Notes: generated by a model from the sequence alone, not told the origin. DNA of 64,000 nt from Hyphomicrobiales bacterium (GCA_900466875.1 UBNQ01000036.1:37593-101592); one strand, 5' to 3'; positions 35,546-44,821 are shown, numbered from the stretch's first letter. Numbers and translations: made by a program.

Positions 35546-35790
35546 CCGTTCAACCTCTTCAGTCTCTTCCACTGTAATGTGGGTCACCGAGCTTTATGGA
35601 CAATACAAGGCGATTCCAAGCCTTTATCGTACGGTAGATTGTGTCAGCATGTGGTGTCGTGTAGAAAAAACAAGATGCACGTATTTGGAGTGTTTTTCGT
35701 TTCAGCAATGCTAGATTTGGCTGCGCGGTTTCAGCGAATCCTAACCGTCGGCGGAAACAATCCGGGCGATAGTAGCATATGTAATTCGGC

Positions 35791-36558
35791 ATGCCCGGTT
35801 TGGGCGCGGGGGCGGTATTGAATATTACCATGATTGTCCAGTTCCTGGTCTTGCTTGGGGAGGCAAAGACACCGGAACAGGTTACCGCCCAACTGGAAAG
35901 TCTGGTCGGAAGCTATGGTTTCGATTTTTACAGTGTGCTGATCCAGCCGTTGCCGCAGCTGAAGCTGCAGAGATCGGTTCTGGCCGCGGAATGGCCGGAA
36001 AACTGGACGGAGCTTTACATAAAGCGGAAATATTCGCTGATCGACCCGACCTTGCGGTGGCTGCGCCTCGCCCAACGGCCGTTCAGATGGAAGGAGGCGC
36101 TTCTGACATTGAAGGCCGACCCGCATCGCAAGCGGATGAAGCGAATGCTGCAGGAGGCGTCGCGGCACGGGCTGCATGACGGTTATCTGTTTCCTATCCA
36201 CGGTCGCAACGGACTTGTCGGCAGTTTCGCGATCGGCGGCGAGCCGGTCGATCTTTCGCCGGCCGAGATCAGCATGTTCGACACGGTGGCCAAGGCGGTT
36301 TTCTGGAGGTTGTTGGAACTGCGCCACAAGATCGATCTCTTCGAAAATGCTCCATTGAGCGACGTGCAGCTGACGCGTCGGGAAATGGAGGTCACGCTGC
36401 TGCTCGCCAACGGGCTCACATCCAACGAGATTGCCAAGGAACTCGATATTTCCAGTCATACCGTGGACTGGTACATTAACGGCCTGCACGAAAAGCTCGG
36501 GGCGAACAACCGGCAACATCTGATTGCGCTCGCATTCCGGCTGGCACTGATCGCCTGA
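35791..36558 (+). CDS. expR: LuxR-family quorum-sensing regulator (ExpR-like solo)
   Basis: Up to 255 residues. The N-terminal autoinducer-binding domain keeps, at TraR spacing, Trp72, Tyr76, Asp85-Pro86 and Trp100 (TraR W57, Y61, D70-P71, W85); TraR Tyr53 is Trp. The C-terminal LuxR helix-turn-helix (LTRREMEVTLLLANGLTSNEIAKEL is split here: LTRREMEV, NGLTSNEIAKEL, HTVDWYINGLHEKL) is complete. It should bind an acyl-homoserine lactone and then DNA. No luxI-type synthase lies in the window, so it is a solo. Its position between ndvA and pyc matches S. meliloti expR (recollection), hence the symbol. The start is uncertain: ATG 35791, TTG 35818 or ATG 35830, none with a strong ribosome site. Confidence 0.8.
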   Translation: MPGLGAGAVLNITMIVQFLVLLGEAKTPEQVTAQLESLVGSYGFDFYSVLIQPLPQLKLQRSVLAAEWPENWTELYIKRKYSLIDPTLRWLRLAQRPFRWKEALLTLKADPHRKRMKRMLQEASRHGLHDGYLFPIHGRNGLVGSFAIGGEPVDLSPAEISMFDTVAKAVFWRLLELRHKIDLFENAPLSDVQLTRREMEVTLLLANGLTSNEIAKELDISSHTVDWYINGLHEKLGANNRQHLIALAFRLALIA

Positions 36559-36671
36559 GGCAATCTGTTCGACCGCAGGTTCCCTTTTCGGCCAACTTTA
36601 TACTTGCGTAAATTCAACGATATTGATCTCTTGCGGTGCAACAAGTCCAATTACGCCCTGGGGAGAGCGCT

Positions 36672-39600
36672 TTGCCGATAAAGAAGATTCTGGTTGCGAA
36701 CCGGTCCGAGATTGCAATTCGCGTGTTCCGCGCAGCCAACGAGCTTGGGATCAAGACGGTGGCGATCTGGGCGGAAGAGGACAAACTTTCGCTGCACCGG
36801 TTCAAGGCGGACGAGAGTTATCAGGTCGGCCGCGGCCCGCATCTTTCCAAGGACCTCGGGCCGATCGAAAGCTATCTGTCGATCCCGGAAGTGATCCGGG
36901 TCGCCAAGCTTTCCGGCGCGGACGCGATCCATCCGGGTTACGGCCTTCTGTCGGAAAGCCCTGAATTCGTCGATGCCTGCGACGAGGCCGGCATCATCTT
37001 CATCGGCCCGCGGCCGGATACGATGCGCCAGCTCGGCAACAAGGTGGCTGCCCGCAATCTCGCCATTTCCGTCGGCGTTCCGGTCGTTCCGGCCACCGAG
37101 CCGCTGCCGGACGACGCTGCCGAAGTGGCGCGGATGGCCGAGGAAATCGGTTATCCCGTGATGCTCAAGGCCTCTTGGGGCGGCGGCGGTCGCGGCATGC
37201 GCGCCATCCGCGATCCGAAGGATCTGGCCAAGGAAGTCGTCGAAGCCAAGCGCGAGGCCAAGGCCGCCTTCGGCAAGGACGAAGTCTATCTGGAAAAACT
37301 CGTCGAACGTGCCCGCCATGTCGAAAGCCAGGTTCTGGGCGATACGCATGGCAATGTCGTACATCTGTTCGAGCGTGATTGTTCCATCCAGCGCCGCAAC
37401 CAGAAGGTCGTGGAGCGGGCGCCGGCGCCTTATCTTTCCGAGGCGCAGCGGGCAGAACTTGCCAATTATTCGCTGAAGATCGCTGCTGCGACGAATTATG
37501 TCGGCGCCGGCACGGTCGAGTATCTGATGGATGCAGAGACCGGAAAATTCTATTTCATCGAGGTCAATCCGCGCATCCAGGTGGAGCACACGGTGACGGA
37601 AGTCGTCACCGGCATCGATATCGTCAAGGCACAGATCCACATCCTCGAGGGGTTTGCGATCGGCACTCCGGAATCGGGCGTGCCTGCTCAGGAGAACATC
37701 CGTCTCAACGGTCATGCACTGCAATGCCGCATCACGACCGAGGATCCGGAACAGAACTTCATCCCGGACTATGGACGTATCACCGCCTATCGTTCGGCCG
37801 CCGGCTTCGGCATCCGCTTGGATGGCGGTACCGCCTATTCGGGCGCGATCATCACCCGCTATTACGATCCGCTTCTGGTCAAGGTGACGGCGTCTGGCTC
37901 CACACCTCAGGAGGCCATCAGCCGCATGGATCGCGCGCTGCGCGAATTCCGTATTCGCGGCGTGGCGACCAACCTGACCTTCCTCGAAGCGATCATCGGT
38001 CATGCGAAATTCCGCGACAACTCCTATACGACGCGGTTCATCGATACGACGCCGGAGCTGTTCGAGCAGGTTAAGCGCGCCGACCGCGCGACAAAGCTTC
38101 TGACCTATCTTGCCGATGTGACCGTCAACGGCCACCCGGAGACAAAGGGTCGGCCTGTGCCGTCCGACAAGATATCGAAACCGGTTCTGCCTTTCATCGA
38201 AGGAGCGATCCCTGCCGGCACGAAGCAGAAACTCGATGAACTGGGGCCGAAGAAATTTGCCGAATGGATGCGTGGCGAAGGCCGGGCGCTGATTACAGAC
38301 ACGACGATGCGTGACGGCCACCAGTCGCTGCTGGCCACCCGCATGCGCACGCATGACATCGCCAGCATTGCCGGCGTTTATGCCCGCGCGCTGCCGAACC
38401 TGTTTTCGCTGGAATGCTGGGGGGGCGCGACCTTCGACGTCTCGATGCGCTTCCTTACCGAAGATCCGTGGGAGCGGCTGGCGCTGATCCGCGAGGCGGC
38501 ACCGAACATCCTGTTGCAGATGCTTCTGCGCGGCGCGAACGGTGTCGGCTACAAGAATTATCCCGACAATGTCGTCAAATATTTCGTCCGCCAGGCGGCG
38601 AAGGGCAGTTCCGAAAATGGCGGCATCGATCTGTTCCGCGTGTTCGACTGCCTGAACTGGGTCGACAACATGCGTGTGTCGATGGATGCGGTAAACGAGG
38701 AAGGCAAGCTCTGTGAGGCGGCGATCTGCTATACCGGCGATCTCGGCAATGCGGCGCGGCCGAAATACGACCTCAAATATTATGTCGGCCTGGCGCAGGA
38801 ACTGGAAAAGGCCGGCGCGCATATCATTGCCGTCAAGGACATGGCCGGGCTTCTCAAGCCGGCCGCGGCCAAGGTTCTGTTCAAGGCGCTGCGTGACGCG
38901 ACATCGCTGCCGATCCATTTCCATACGCATGATACGTCCGGCATTTCGGCTGCCACCGTGCTTGCGGCCGTCGACGCAGGCGTTGACGTTGTCGATGCCG
39001 CGATGGATGCGTTTTCCGGCAACACGTCGCAGCCCTGCCTTGGTTCGATTGTCGAGGCGCTTTCGGGCTCCGAGCGCGATCCGGGCCTCGATCCGGAATG
39101 GATCCGGAAAATCTCGTTCTACTGGGAAGCGGTGCGCAACCAGTATGCGGCCTTCGAGAGCGATCTGAAGGGGCCGGCTTCGGAAGTCTATCTGCATGAA
39201 ATGCCGGGCGGGCAGTTCACCAATCTGAAGGAACAGGCCCGTTCGCTGGGGCTCGATACCAAGTGGCACAAGGTTGCCCAGACCTATGCCGACGTGAACC
39301 AGATGTTCGGCGATATCGTCAAGGTCACGCCGTCGTCCAAGGTGGTCGGCGACATGGCGCTGATGATGGTGTCCCAAGACCTGACGGTTGCCGATGTCGA
39401 GAACCCGGACAAGGACATTGCCTTTCCGGAATCGGTGGTTTCGATGCTGAAGGGCGATCTCGGCCAACCTCCGGGCGGATGGCCGCAAGCGCTGCAGAAG
39501 AAGGCGCTGAAGGGCGAAAAGCCCTATACGGCAGTGCCCGGTTCGCTGCTGCCGCCGGCCGATCTTTCCAAGGAACGCAAGGACATCGAGGATAAGCTTT

Positions 39601-40145
39601 CCCGCAAGGTCGATGACTTCGAGTTCGCCTCGTATCTGATGTATCCGAAGGTGTTTACCGATTTTGCGCTGGCGGCGGAAACCTACGGTCCGGTTTCGGT
39701 CTTGCCGACACCCGCCTATTTCTACGGTCTGGACGACGGCGAGGAATTGTTTGCCGATATCGAGAAAGGCAAGACGCTGGTCATCGTCAATCAGGCGATC
39801 AGCGCGCCGGATGCGCAGGGCATGGTGACGGCCTTCTTCGAACTCAATGGCCAGCCGCGCCGTATCAAGGTGCCGGATCGCAATCGCGCCGCTTCCAGCG
39901 CCGCCCGCCGCAAGGCGGAACCCGGCAATGCCGCGCATCTCGGTGCACCGATGCCGGGTGTCGTCTCGACGGTATACGTCTCCTCCGGGCAAACGGTGCA
40001 GGCGGGCGACGTGCTGCTCTCCATCGAGGCAATGAAGATGGAAACCGCGCTGCATGCCGAAAAGGACGGCGTGATCGCCGAGGTTCTCGTCAAGGCCGGC
40101 GACCAGATCGACGCCAAGGATCTGCTGGTGGTTTACGGCGGCTGA
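36672..40145 (+). CDS. pyc: Pyruvate carboxylase
   Basis: 1157 residues, the standard single-chain enzyme making oxaloacetate from pyruvate and bicarbonate with ATP. Order: biotin carboxylase (KILVANRSEIAIRVFRAANE at the N-terminus, ATP-grasp loop KASWGGGGRGM), carboxyltransferase TIM barrel (TDTTMRDGHQSLLATRMRT), allosteric region, and biotin carrier domain with EAMKM, Lys at 1122. The start is TTG, with GGGGAG upstream; it gives PIKKILVANRS, like the Rhizobium etli enzyme, while the preceding 12 open codons are not conserved. Residues 646-650 (SSENG) look like an insertion within the barrel compared with R. etli as I recall it. Anaplerosis here complements PHB synthesis and sugar growth. 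Confidence 0.96.
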   Translation: MPIKKILVANRSEIAIRVFRAANELGIKTVAIWAEEDKLSLHRFKADESYQVGRGPHLSKDLGPIESYLSIPEVIRVAKLSGADAIHPGYGLLSESPEFVDACDEAGIIFIGPRPDTMRQLGNKVAARNLAISVGVPVVPATEPLPDDAAEVARMAEEIGYPVMLKASWGGGGRGMRAIRDPKDLAKEVVEAKREAKAAFGKDEVYLEKLVERARHVESQVLGDTHGNVVHLFERDCSIQRRNQKVVERAPAPYLSEAQRAELANYSLKIAAATNYVGAGTVEYLMDAETGKFYFIEVNPRIQVEHTVTEVVTGIDIVKAQIHILEGFAIGTPESGVPAQENIRLNGHALQCRITTEDPEQNFIPDYGRITAYRSAAGFGIRLDGGTAYSGAIITRYYDPLLVKVTASGSTPQEAISRMDRALREFRIRGVATNLTFLEAIIGHAKFRDNSYTTRFIDTTPELFEQVKRADRATKLLTYLADVTVNGHPETKGRPVPSDKISKPVLPFIEGAIPAGTKQKLDELGPKKFAEWMRGEGRALITDTTMRDGHQSLLATRMRTHDIASIAGVYARALPNLFSLECWGGATFDVSMRFLTEDPWERLALIREAAPNILLQMLLRGANGVGYKNYPDNVVKYFVRQAAKGSSENGGIDLFRVFDCLNWVDNMRVSMDAVNEEGKLCEAAICYTGDLGNAARPKYDLKYYVGLAQELEKAGAHIIAVKDMAGLLKPAAAKVLFKALRDATSLPIHFHTHDTSGISAATVLAAVDAGVDVVDAAMDAFSGNTSQPCLGSIVEALSGSERDPGLDPEWIRKISFYWEAVRNQYAAFESDLKGPASEVYLHEMPGGQFTNLKEQARSLGLDTKWHKVAQTYADVNQMFGDIVKVTPSSKVVGDMALMMVSQDLTVADVENPDKDIAFPESVVSMLKGDLGQPPGGWPQALQKKALKGEKPYTAVPGSLLPPADLSKERKDIEDKLSRKVDDFEFASYLMYPKVFTDFALAAETYGPVSVLPTPAYFYGLDDGEELFADIEKGKTLVIVNQAISAPDAQGMVTAFFELNGQPRRIKVPDRNRAASSAARRKAEPGNAAHLGAPMPGVVSTVYVSSGQTVQAGDVLLSIEAMKMETALHAEKDGVIAEVLVKAGDQIDAKDLLVVYGG

Positions 40146-40165
40146 GCCGGCATCGCGCATTCATG

Positions 40166-40199
40166 AAAAAAGGCGGCTCGTCATGCGGGCCGCCTTTTT
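40166..40199 (+). terminator. Rho-independent terminator after pyc
   Basis: An 11-bp stem AAAAAGGCGGC / GCCGCCTTTTT, 20 bases downstream of the pyc stop, with the T-run built into the right arm and continuing. Confidence 0.9.
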
Positions 40200-40266
40200 G
40201 CATTCGGACATATTTCGTGTTTTGCACGATGTTGCGTATTTTTGCCGATTCATGCATGATCTCGGC

Positions 40267-41079
40267 ATGGATCATTTTGTCAGTGAAAGACAGTCAAGAA
40301 TACTGGGCGAGCTTCGCGCCAAGGGGCGTGTCGCAGCGCAGGATCTGGCACAGGCCTTCGGCGTTTCTGAGGATACGGTCCGGCGCGACCTGCGCGAGAT
40401 GGCCGGGCGCGGCGAGTGCGAGCGGGTCTATGGCGGGGCGTTGTTGCCGGGCGGACAGACCGTACCGCTCAAAACGCGGATCGGCGAGCAGCCGGATCGC
40501 AAGGGAATGCTGGGACGCAAGGTGGTGGAGCTGCTTGGCGAAGGCAGCGTCGTTTTCTTCGATGCCGGATCGACCAATCTTGCCGTTGCCCGTAGCCTTG
40601 CCGAAGGTTTTCGGCTGACCGCGGTGACCAACACGCCGGCAATCGCAGCCGAACTTTCCGGGCGACCGGGTGTCGAGCTGATCATGATTGGCGGACGCGT
40701 GGATCCGGCGGTCGGGGCCGCACTGGATTCGACCGCAATCCGGCAACTGGAATCGATCCGGCCGGATGTCTGCATTCTGGGTGCCTGCGGCCTGACGCTG
40801 GAAGACGGTCTGGCTGCGGATGTTTTTGAAGATGCCGCATTCAAGCGCATGGCCTGTGCTGCCAGCAAAACAAGCCTTGCCGCCATTACCTCTGACAAAC
40901 TGGGGTTGGGAGCGGCATTCCATGTGCATGCGCTTGAGGCTCCCTTGTCCCTCGTGCTGGAGGCGGATGCGGATGAGGCATTGATGGCGCAGCTGGCATT
41001 TCGGGGTGTCGAGGTGCATCGCTGCGATGCCTCCATCACAAGCAACGATAAAAAATCATCAAGAGGAAACGTCCTATGA
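40267..41079 (+). CDS. DeoR-family transcriptional regulator
   Basis: 270 residues. N-terminal DeoR winged helix-turn-helix: RQSRILGELRAKGRVAAQDL, then FGVSEDTVRRDLREM, followed by the linker CERVYGGALLP. The C-terminal sugar-phosphate sensing domain has FFDAGSTNLAVARSL and GACGLTLEDGL typical of the DeoRC fold. ATG 40267 is preferred over upstream in-frame ATGs (40252, 40183), which fall in or near the pyc terminator. It overlaps the MFS gene by 4 bp, so it is co-translated with it and probably controls it in response to a sugar phosphate. Confidence 0.85.
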   Translation: MDHFVSERQSRILGELRAKGRVAAQDLAQAFGVSEDTVRRDLREMAGRGECERVYGGALLPGGQTVPLKTRIGEQPDRKGMLGRKVVELLGEGSVVFFDAGSTNLAVARSLAEGFRLTAVTNTPAIAAELSGRPGVELIMIGGRVDPAVGAALDSTAIRQLESIRPDVCILGACGLTLEDGLAADVFEDAAFKRMACAASKTSLAAITSDKLGLGAAFHVHALEAPLSLVLEADADEALMAQLAFRGVEVHRCDASITSNDKKSSRGNVL

Positions 41080-42269
41080 GCCAATCCGAGATCGAGAAGG
41101 CGAGCCGCCCGCTTGGATCCTATCTGACCAAGGAAAGAGCCGGCGTTGCGCTTCTTTTCCTGATGAACGGGTTTATGGTCGGTTCATGGGCGCCGAAGAT
41201 TCCGGAATTCGCCTCGCGGCTCGGGCTCAGCGAGCGGGAACTGGGGCTGATGATCCTCGTCTTCGGCGTCGGATCCATCATCATGATGCCGATTGCCGGA
41301 AGCCAGATCGCACGGTTCGGATCGAGTATCGTGTCCCGGTTCCTGGCGGTGCTGGCCACGCCCATGCTGCTTCTTCTGTCGTTGACGGGTGATATCTGGA
41401 GCGGGGCGATCGCGATCTTCCTGTTCGGCGGGCTGATCGGCGCCATGGATGTCGCGATGAATGCCAATGCGGTGGCGACCGAAAAACACATGCGCCGGGC
41501 GATCATGTCGTCCTGCCATGCCTTCTGGAGTCTTGGCGGTCTGCTGGGTGCATCTAGCGGCGGGTTTCTGATCCAGAAACTCGGCGTTCTCAACCATTCG
41601 CTGATCGTCACTCTGGTTGCCGCGCTTCTGGTCGTCCTGTGCTGGAGGATCGTGTTGCACGATGCGCCGCACCCGGACGAAGCCAAGGACGAAACGAAAA
41701 GCCGCTTGCCGCGCTCGCCGTTGCCATGGCTGATCGGCGTGGTCGCACTGTTCTGCATGATTCCCGAGGGCGCGATCCTCGATTGGGGCGCTCTTTATAT
41801 GCGCAACGAACTCGGTGCGTCGGTGGCGCTTTCCGGTTTCGCGTTTGCCGGTTTCTCCCTTACAATGGCAATCATGCGGTTTGCCGGCGATCTCATCCGC
41901 GACCGGCTCGGTGCGGTCCTGACGCTTCGAATCTGCGGTTCGATCGCGATCTGCGGGCTTGCGATCATCGGGCTTGCGCCGAACACGACCGTGGCAATTG
42001 CGGGCTTTGCGCTGGCCGGTATCGGTATTTCCAACATGGTGCCGATCGTGTTTTCGGCGGCCGGTAATCTGCCGGGCATGGCGGCGGGTGTGGGCTTGTC
42101 GGTCGTCACCACGATGGGCTATTCCGGTATTCTGCTTGCACCATCGGTGATCGGCTTTGTTGCCGAACATACCAAGCTCGCGCCGATCTTCCTGGCTTTG
42201 TCCGGTTTCCTCGTCGTCGTGCTTGCCGTCTCCCGGCTTGCCCGGCATGCGGATGGTGCGCACCATTGA
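41076..42269 (+). CDS. MFS transporter
   Basis: 397 residues with about 12 hydrophobic segments, the normal MFS pattern. The first loop has the weak MFS motif around GVGSIIMMPIAGSQIARFGS, with a short hydrophilic centre (HDAPHPDEAKDETKSR) separating the two six-helix halves. It resembles the YbjJ/FucP-like group of sugar or drug/H+ transporters; the substrate is unknown. Overlap with the DeoR gene (ATGA) suggests an imported sugar derivative as inducer (inference). Confidence 0.82.
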   Translation: MSQSEIEKASRPLGSYLTKERAGVALLFLMNGFMVGSWAPKIPEFASRLGLSERELGLMILVFGVGSIIMMPIAGSQIARFGSSIVSRFLAVLATPMLLLLSLTGDIWSGAIAIFLFGGLIGAMDVAMNANAVATEKHMRRAIMSSCHAFWSLGGLLGASSGGFLIQKLGVLNHSLIVTLVAALLVVLCWRIVLHDAPHPDEAKDETKSRLPRSPLPWLIGVVALFCMIPEGAILDWGALYMRNELGASVALSGFAFAGFSLTMAIMRFAGDLIRDRLGAVLTLRICGSIAICGLAIIGLAPNTTVAIAGFALAGIGISNMVPIVFSAAGNLPGMAAGVGLSVVTTMGYSGILLAPSVIGFVAEHTKLAPIFLALSGFLVVVLAVSRLARHADGAHH

Positions 42270-42367
42270 GGCCGATGCCGTAAAACTGACACGGCTCGGT
42301 GGTTGACAAGCGGCAATGCATACGCCACCTGAAATGCAACTCTGCTTGTAGGCACCGAGACGCGACC

Positions 42368-43621
42368 ATGACATCACCCATCGACTTCGATCCGAAACCG
42401 CGCCGTCAGACCGTTGCGGTCGATGTGGGTGGGGTCATCGTGGGAGGTGGTGCGCCGGTCGTCGTGCAGTCTATGACCAATACTGACACGGCCGATATCG
42501 ATGCGACGGTGGCGCAGGTTGCCGCTCTCTACAAGGCTGGGTCGGAAATCGTGCGCATTACCGTCGACCGCGACGAGAGCGCTGCTGCCGTGCCGAAGGT
42601 GCGCGAGCGCCTGCTCAGGCTCGGCCTTGACGTGCCGCTTGTCGGCGACTTCCACTACATCGGCCACAAGCTTCTCTCCGACCATCCTGCCTGTGCGGAA
42701 GCGCTCGCCAAATACCGTATCAATCCGGGCAATGTCGGCTTCAAGGACAAGAAGGACAAGCAGTTCGGCGATATCATCGAGATGGCGATCCGCTACGACA
42801 AGCCGGTGCGTATCGGCGTCAACTGGGGCTCGCTTGACCAGGATCTTCTGACGACGCTGATGGACCGCAATGCTGAGGCCGGTTCACCGCTTTCGGCCCG
42901 CCAGGTCATGCATGAGGCGATCGTGCAGTCGGCGCTGATTTCCGCCGAGCTTGCCGAAAGCATCGGCTTGCCGCGCAACCGCATCATCCTGTCCGCCAAG
43001 GTCAGCCAGGTCCAGGACCTGATCGCCTGTTATTCGATGCTGGCGGAACGTTCCAACCATGCGCTGCATCTCGGCCTCACAGAAGCGGGCATGGGTTCCA
43101 AGGGCATCGTCGCCTCTTCGGCGGCCATGGGTTACGTGCTGCAGCACGGGATCGGCGATACGATCCGCGTGTCGCTGACGCCTGAGCCGAATGGCGACCG
43201 CACGAAGGAAGTGCAGGTGGCTCAGGAAATCCTGCAGGTCATGGGGTTCCGGCAGTTCATTCCGGTGGTTGCCGCGTGTCCGGGCTGCGGCCGCACCACA
43301 TCGACTGTGTTCCAGGAACTGGCCCAGAACATCCAGAACGACATCCGCAAGAACATGCCGGTCTGGCGCGAGAAATATCCGGGTGTCGAAGCCCTGAATG
43401 TCGCGGTCATGGGCTGCATCGTCAACGGTCCGGGCGAAAGCAAGCATGCCGATATCGGCATCTCGCTGCCGGGTACGGGCGAAACGCCGTCCGCGCCCGT
43501 CTTCATAGACGGCAAGAAGGCGATGACGCTGAAAGGCCCGAACATCGCCGGCGATTTCGAGAAGCTCGTTGCAGATTATATCGAGAACCGTTTCGGCCAG
43601 AACCGCACGGCTGCCGAATAA
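42368..43621 (+). CDS. ispG: 4-hydroxy-3-methylbut-2-enyl diphosphate synthase (IspG/GcpE)
   Basis: 417 residues of the penultimate MEP-pathway enzyme, which reductively opens MEcPP to HMBPP in isoprenoid synthesis. The TIM barrel begins RRQTVAVDVGGV with VQSMTNTDTADI. The [4Fe-4S] ligands are visible: Cys304 and Cys307 in CPGCGRT, Cys350 in MGCIVNGPGES and the fourth ligand Glu357. The ATG at 42368 is used because the family starts here; the open frame upstream is not conserved. ispA-type prenyl synthase, a user of the pathway product, lies 2 kb away. Confidence 0.95.
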   Translation: MTSPIDFDPKPRRQTVAVDVGGVIVGGGAPVVVQSMTNTDTADIDATVAQVAALYKAGSEIVRITVDRDESAAAVPKVRERLLRLGLDVPLVGDFHYIGHKLLSDHPACAEALAKYRINPGNVGFKDKKDKQFGDIIEMAIRYDKPVRIGVNWGSLDQDLLTTLMDRNAEAGSPLSARQVMHEAIVQSALISAELAESIGLPRNRIILSAKVSQVQDLIACYSMLAERSNHALHLGLTEAGMGSKGIVASSAAMGYVLQHGIGDTIRVSLTPEPNGDRTKEVQVAQEILQVMGFRQFIPVVAACPGCGRTTSTVFQELAQNIQNDIRKNMPVWREKYPGVEALNVAVMGCIVNGPGESKHADIGISLPGTGETPSAPVFIDGKKAMTLKGPNIAGDFEKLVADYIENRFGQNRTAAE

Positions 43622-43636
43622 GCCTCATTCTCTTCA

Positions 43637-43664
43637 GGTCTGCGGTCTGCGGTCTGCGGTCGGC
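43637..43664. repeat. Tandem heptamer repeat GGTCTGC
   Basis: Three perfect head-to-tail copies of GGTCTGC (43637-43657) plus a fourth with one change (GGTCGGC), followed by GGCGGC. It sits in the 50-base gap between convergent ispG and the TetR gene. Confidence 0.7.
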
Positions 43665-43671
43665 GGCGGCG

Positions 43672-44271
43672 TCAGGCCTCCGCGAGCGCCTTGGCGAGCA
43701 TGGCCTGGGCAGACCAGCGCACGACCTGTTCCGCTCTTTCCATATCCATGACGCAGACATCGCGCAGCACGATGATTGCCTCGATGCCTGTCAGCAGCGA
43801 CAGGCCGGCGAGCAGGTTTTCATAGACCGGCTTAGACAGCTTCTCTTCGATCGGTTGCAGAGCCTGCGACAGCCAGGGAAGGCGACGGCCCGTGCGCGGG
43901 ATCTGGTCATTGGTGGCCGCTGCCGCCAGAAATGCGCGAAAAACGCTTTCGTTTTCGGCGACCATCCTGAAAATCCGGCTGACCATCTCATCCAGTCGCT
44001 GCTCCACGGTGCCGTTTCTCGCGACGTCCTCGGAAAGATGAACCTGCTCCGCCACGGCATCCAGTGCTGCCTCGCGCAAGATGTCTTCCGGCTTGGAGAA
44101 ATACCGATAGGCGGTGGCGCGCGAAATTCCCGATGCATCCGCAACATCGGCGACCGAAAATGATACTCCTTCCTCGATCATCTTTCGCGCCGTTTTCAGC
44201 AGTTCAGTGCGCGTTCTCTTCTTCTGGTTGATCCGTTCGAACTTGGTTTCGCGCGATACTTGACCCGTCAT
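43672..44271 (-). CDS. TetR-family transcriptional regulator
   Basis: 199 residues from the ATG preceded by AAAGGAA. N-terminal helix-turn-helix: LLKTARKMIEEG, then FSVADVADASGISRATAYRYF, typical TetR. The ligand-binding C-terminal half is variable and not identifiable. It is divergent from the cupin gene, and the palindrome ATGAGA-N6-TCTCAT between them is a probable operator, so it likely represses both itself and the cupin protein. Confidence 0.85.
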   Translation of the reverse strand: MTGQVSRETKFERINQKKRTRTELLKTARKMIEEGVSFSVADVADASGISRATAYRYFSKPEDILREAALDAVAEQVHLSEDVARNGTVEQRLDEMVSRIFRMVAENESVFRAFLAAAATNDQIPRTGRRLPWLSQALQPIEEKLSKPVYENLLAGLSLLTGIEAIIVLRDVCVMDMERAEQVVRWSAQAMLAKALAEA

Positions 44272-44283
44272 CACATTTCCTTT

Positions 44284-44301
44284 ATGAGAAATTAGTCTCA
44301 T
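44284..44301. promoter_or_regulatory. Probable TetR operator
   Basis: A perfect inverted repeat ATGAGA-N6-TCTCAT lies 13 bases before the TetR gene start and 43 bases before the cupin gene start. Its place in the divergent promoter region and its symmetry fit a dimeric TetR repressor site. Confidence 0.6.
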
Positions 44302-44344
44302 TAGGAGATGATGGTATCACAAATCCAAGAGAGGACAAGATGAC

Positions 44345-44821
44345 ATGACCGCCGAGGTCGATCCCGAAGACACCGCACCGATGACGGTTCATTTTCTCGG
44401 TAACCTGCTGACCTTCCACATCCGCAGCGCCGCGACGGGCGACAGGTTCACCTTGATCGAGAACCGGACGGCGCCCGGGCAAGGCGCACCCATGCACCGG
44501 CAGGCCGATGACGAGGCCTTCTATGTCCTGGAAGGGGAATACGACTTCCTGCTCGATGGCGTCTGGCATCGCAAGGGTGCCGGCGAGGCGGTTCATATCG
44601 TGCCCGGCACGGTGCATGCCTTCCGCAATCCCGGAACGACCGACGCGCGGATGCTGATCATCAATTCGCCCGGCAGTCTCCACGAGGCTTTTTTCGTCGA
44701 TGTCGGCGAAAAGGTTGAGTTGAGGCAGACGGCATTCCCGCCGATGACGCAGCCGGATATTCCGGCCATCGTTGCCAGTGGCTTGCAGAACCGTATCGAA
44801 ATCCTTCCCCCTGCCGGATGA
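44345..44821 (+). CDS. Cupin-domain protein
   Basis: 158 residues, single cupin barrel. Cupin motif 1 is seen as PMHRQADDEAFYVLEGEYDF (metal-ligand His and Glu) and motif 2 as HIVPGTVHAFRNPG. No signal peptide. Small cupins of this kind bind a metal and act as dioxygenases, isomerases or sensors; the reaction is not evident. AGAGAGGA precedes the ATG. Probably controlled by the divergent TetR regulator. Confidence 0.8.
   Translation: MTAEVDPEDTAPMTVHFLGNLLTFHIRSAATGDRFTLIENRTAPGQGAPMHRQADDEAFYVLEGEYDFLLDGVWHRKGAGEAVHIVPGTVHAFRNPGTTDARMLIINSPGSLHEAFFVDVGEKVELRQTAFPPMTQPDIPAIVASGLQNRIEILPPAG

Noticed and set aside
36651..40160. 1169-codon open frame opposite pyc
   Set aside because: Nearly the same extent as pyc on the other strand; composition typical of antisense shadow frames; pyc is unmistakable.
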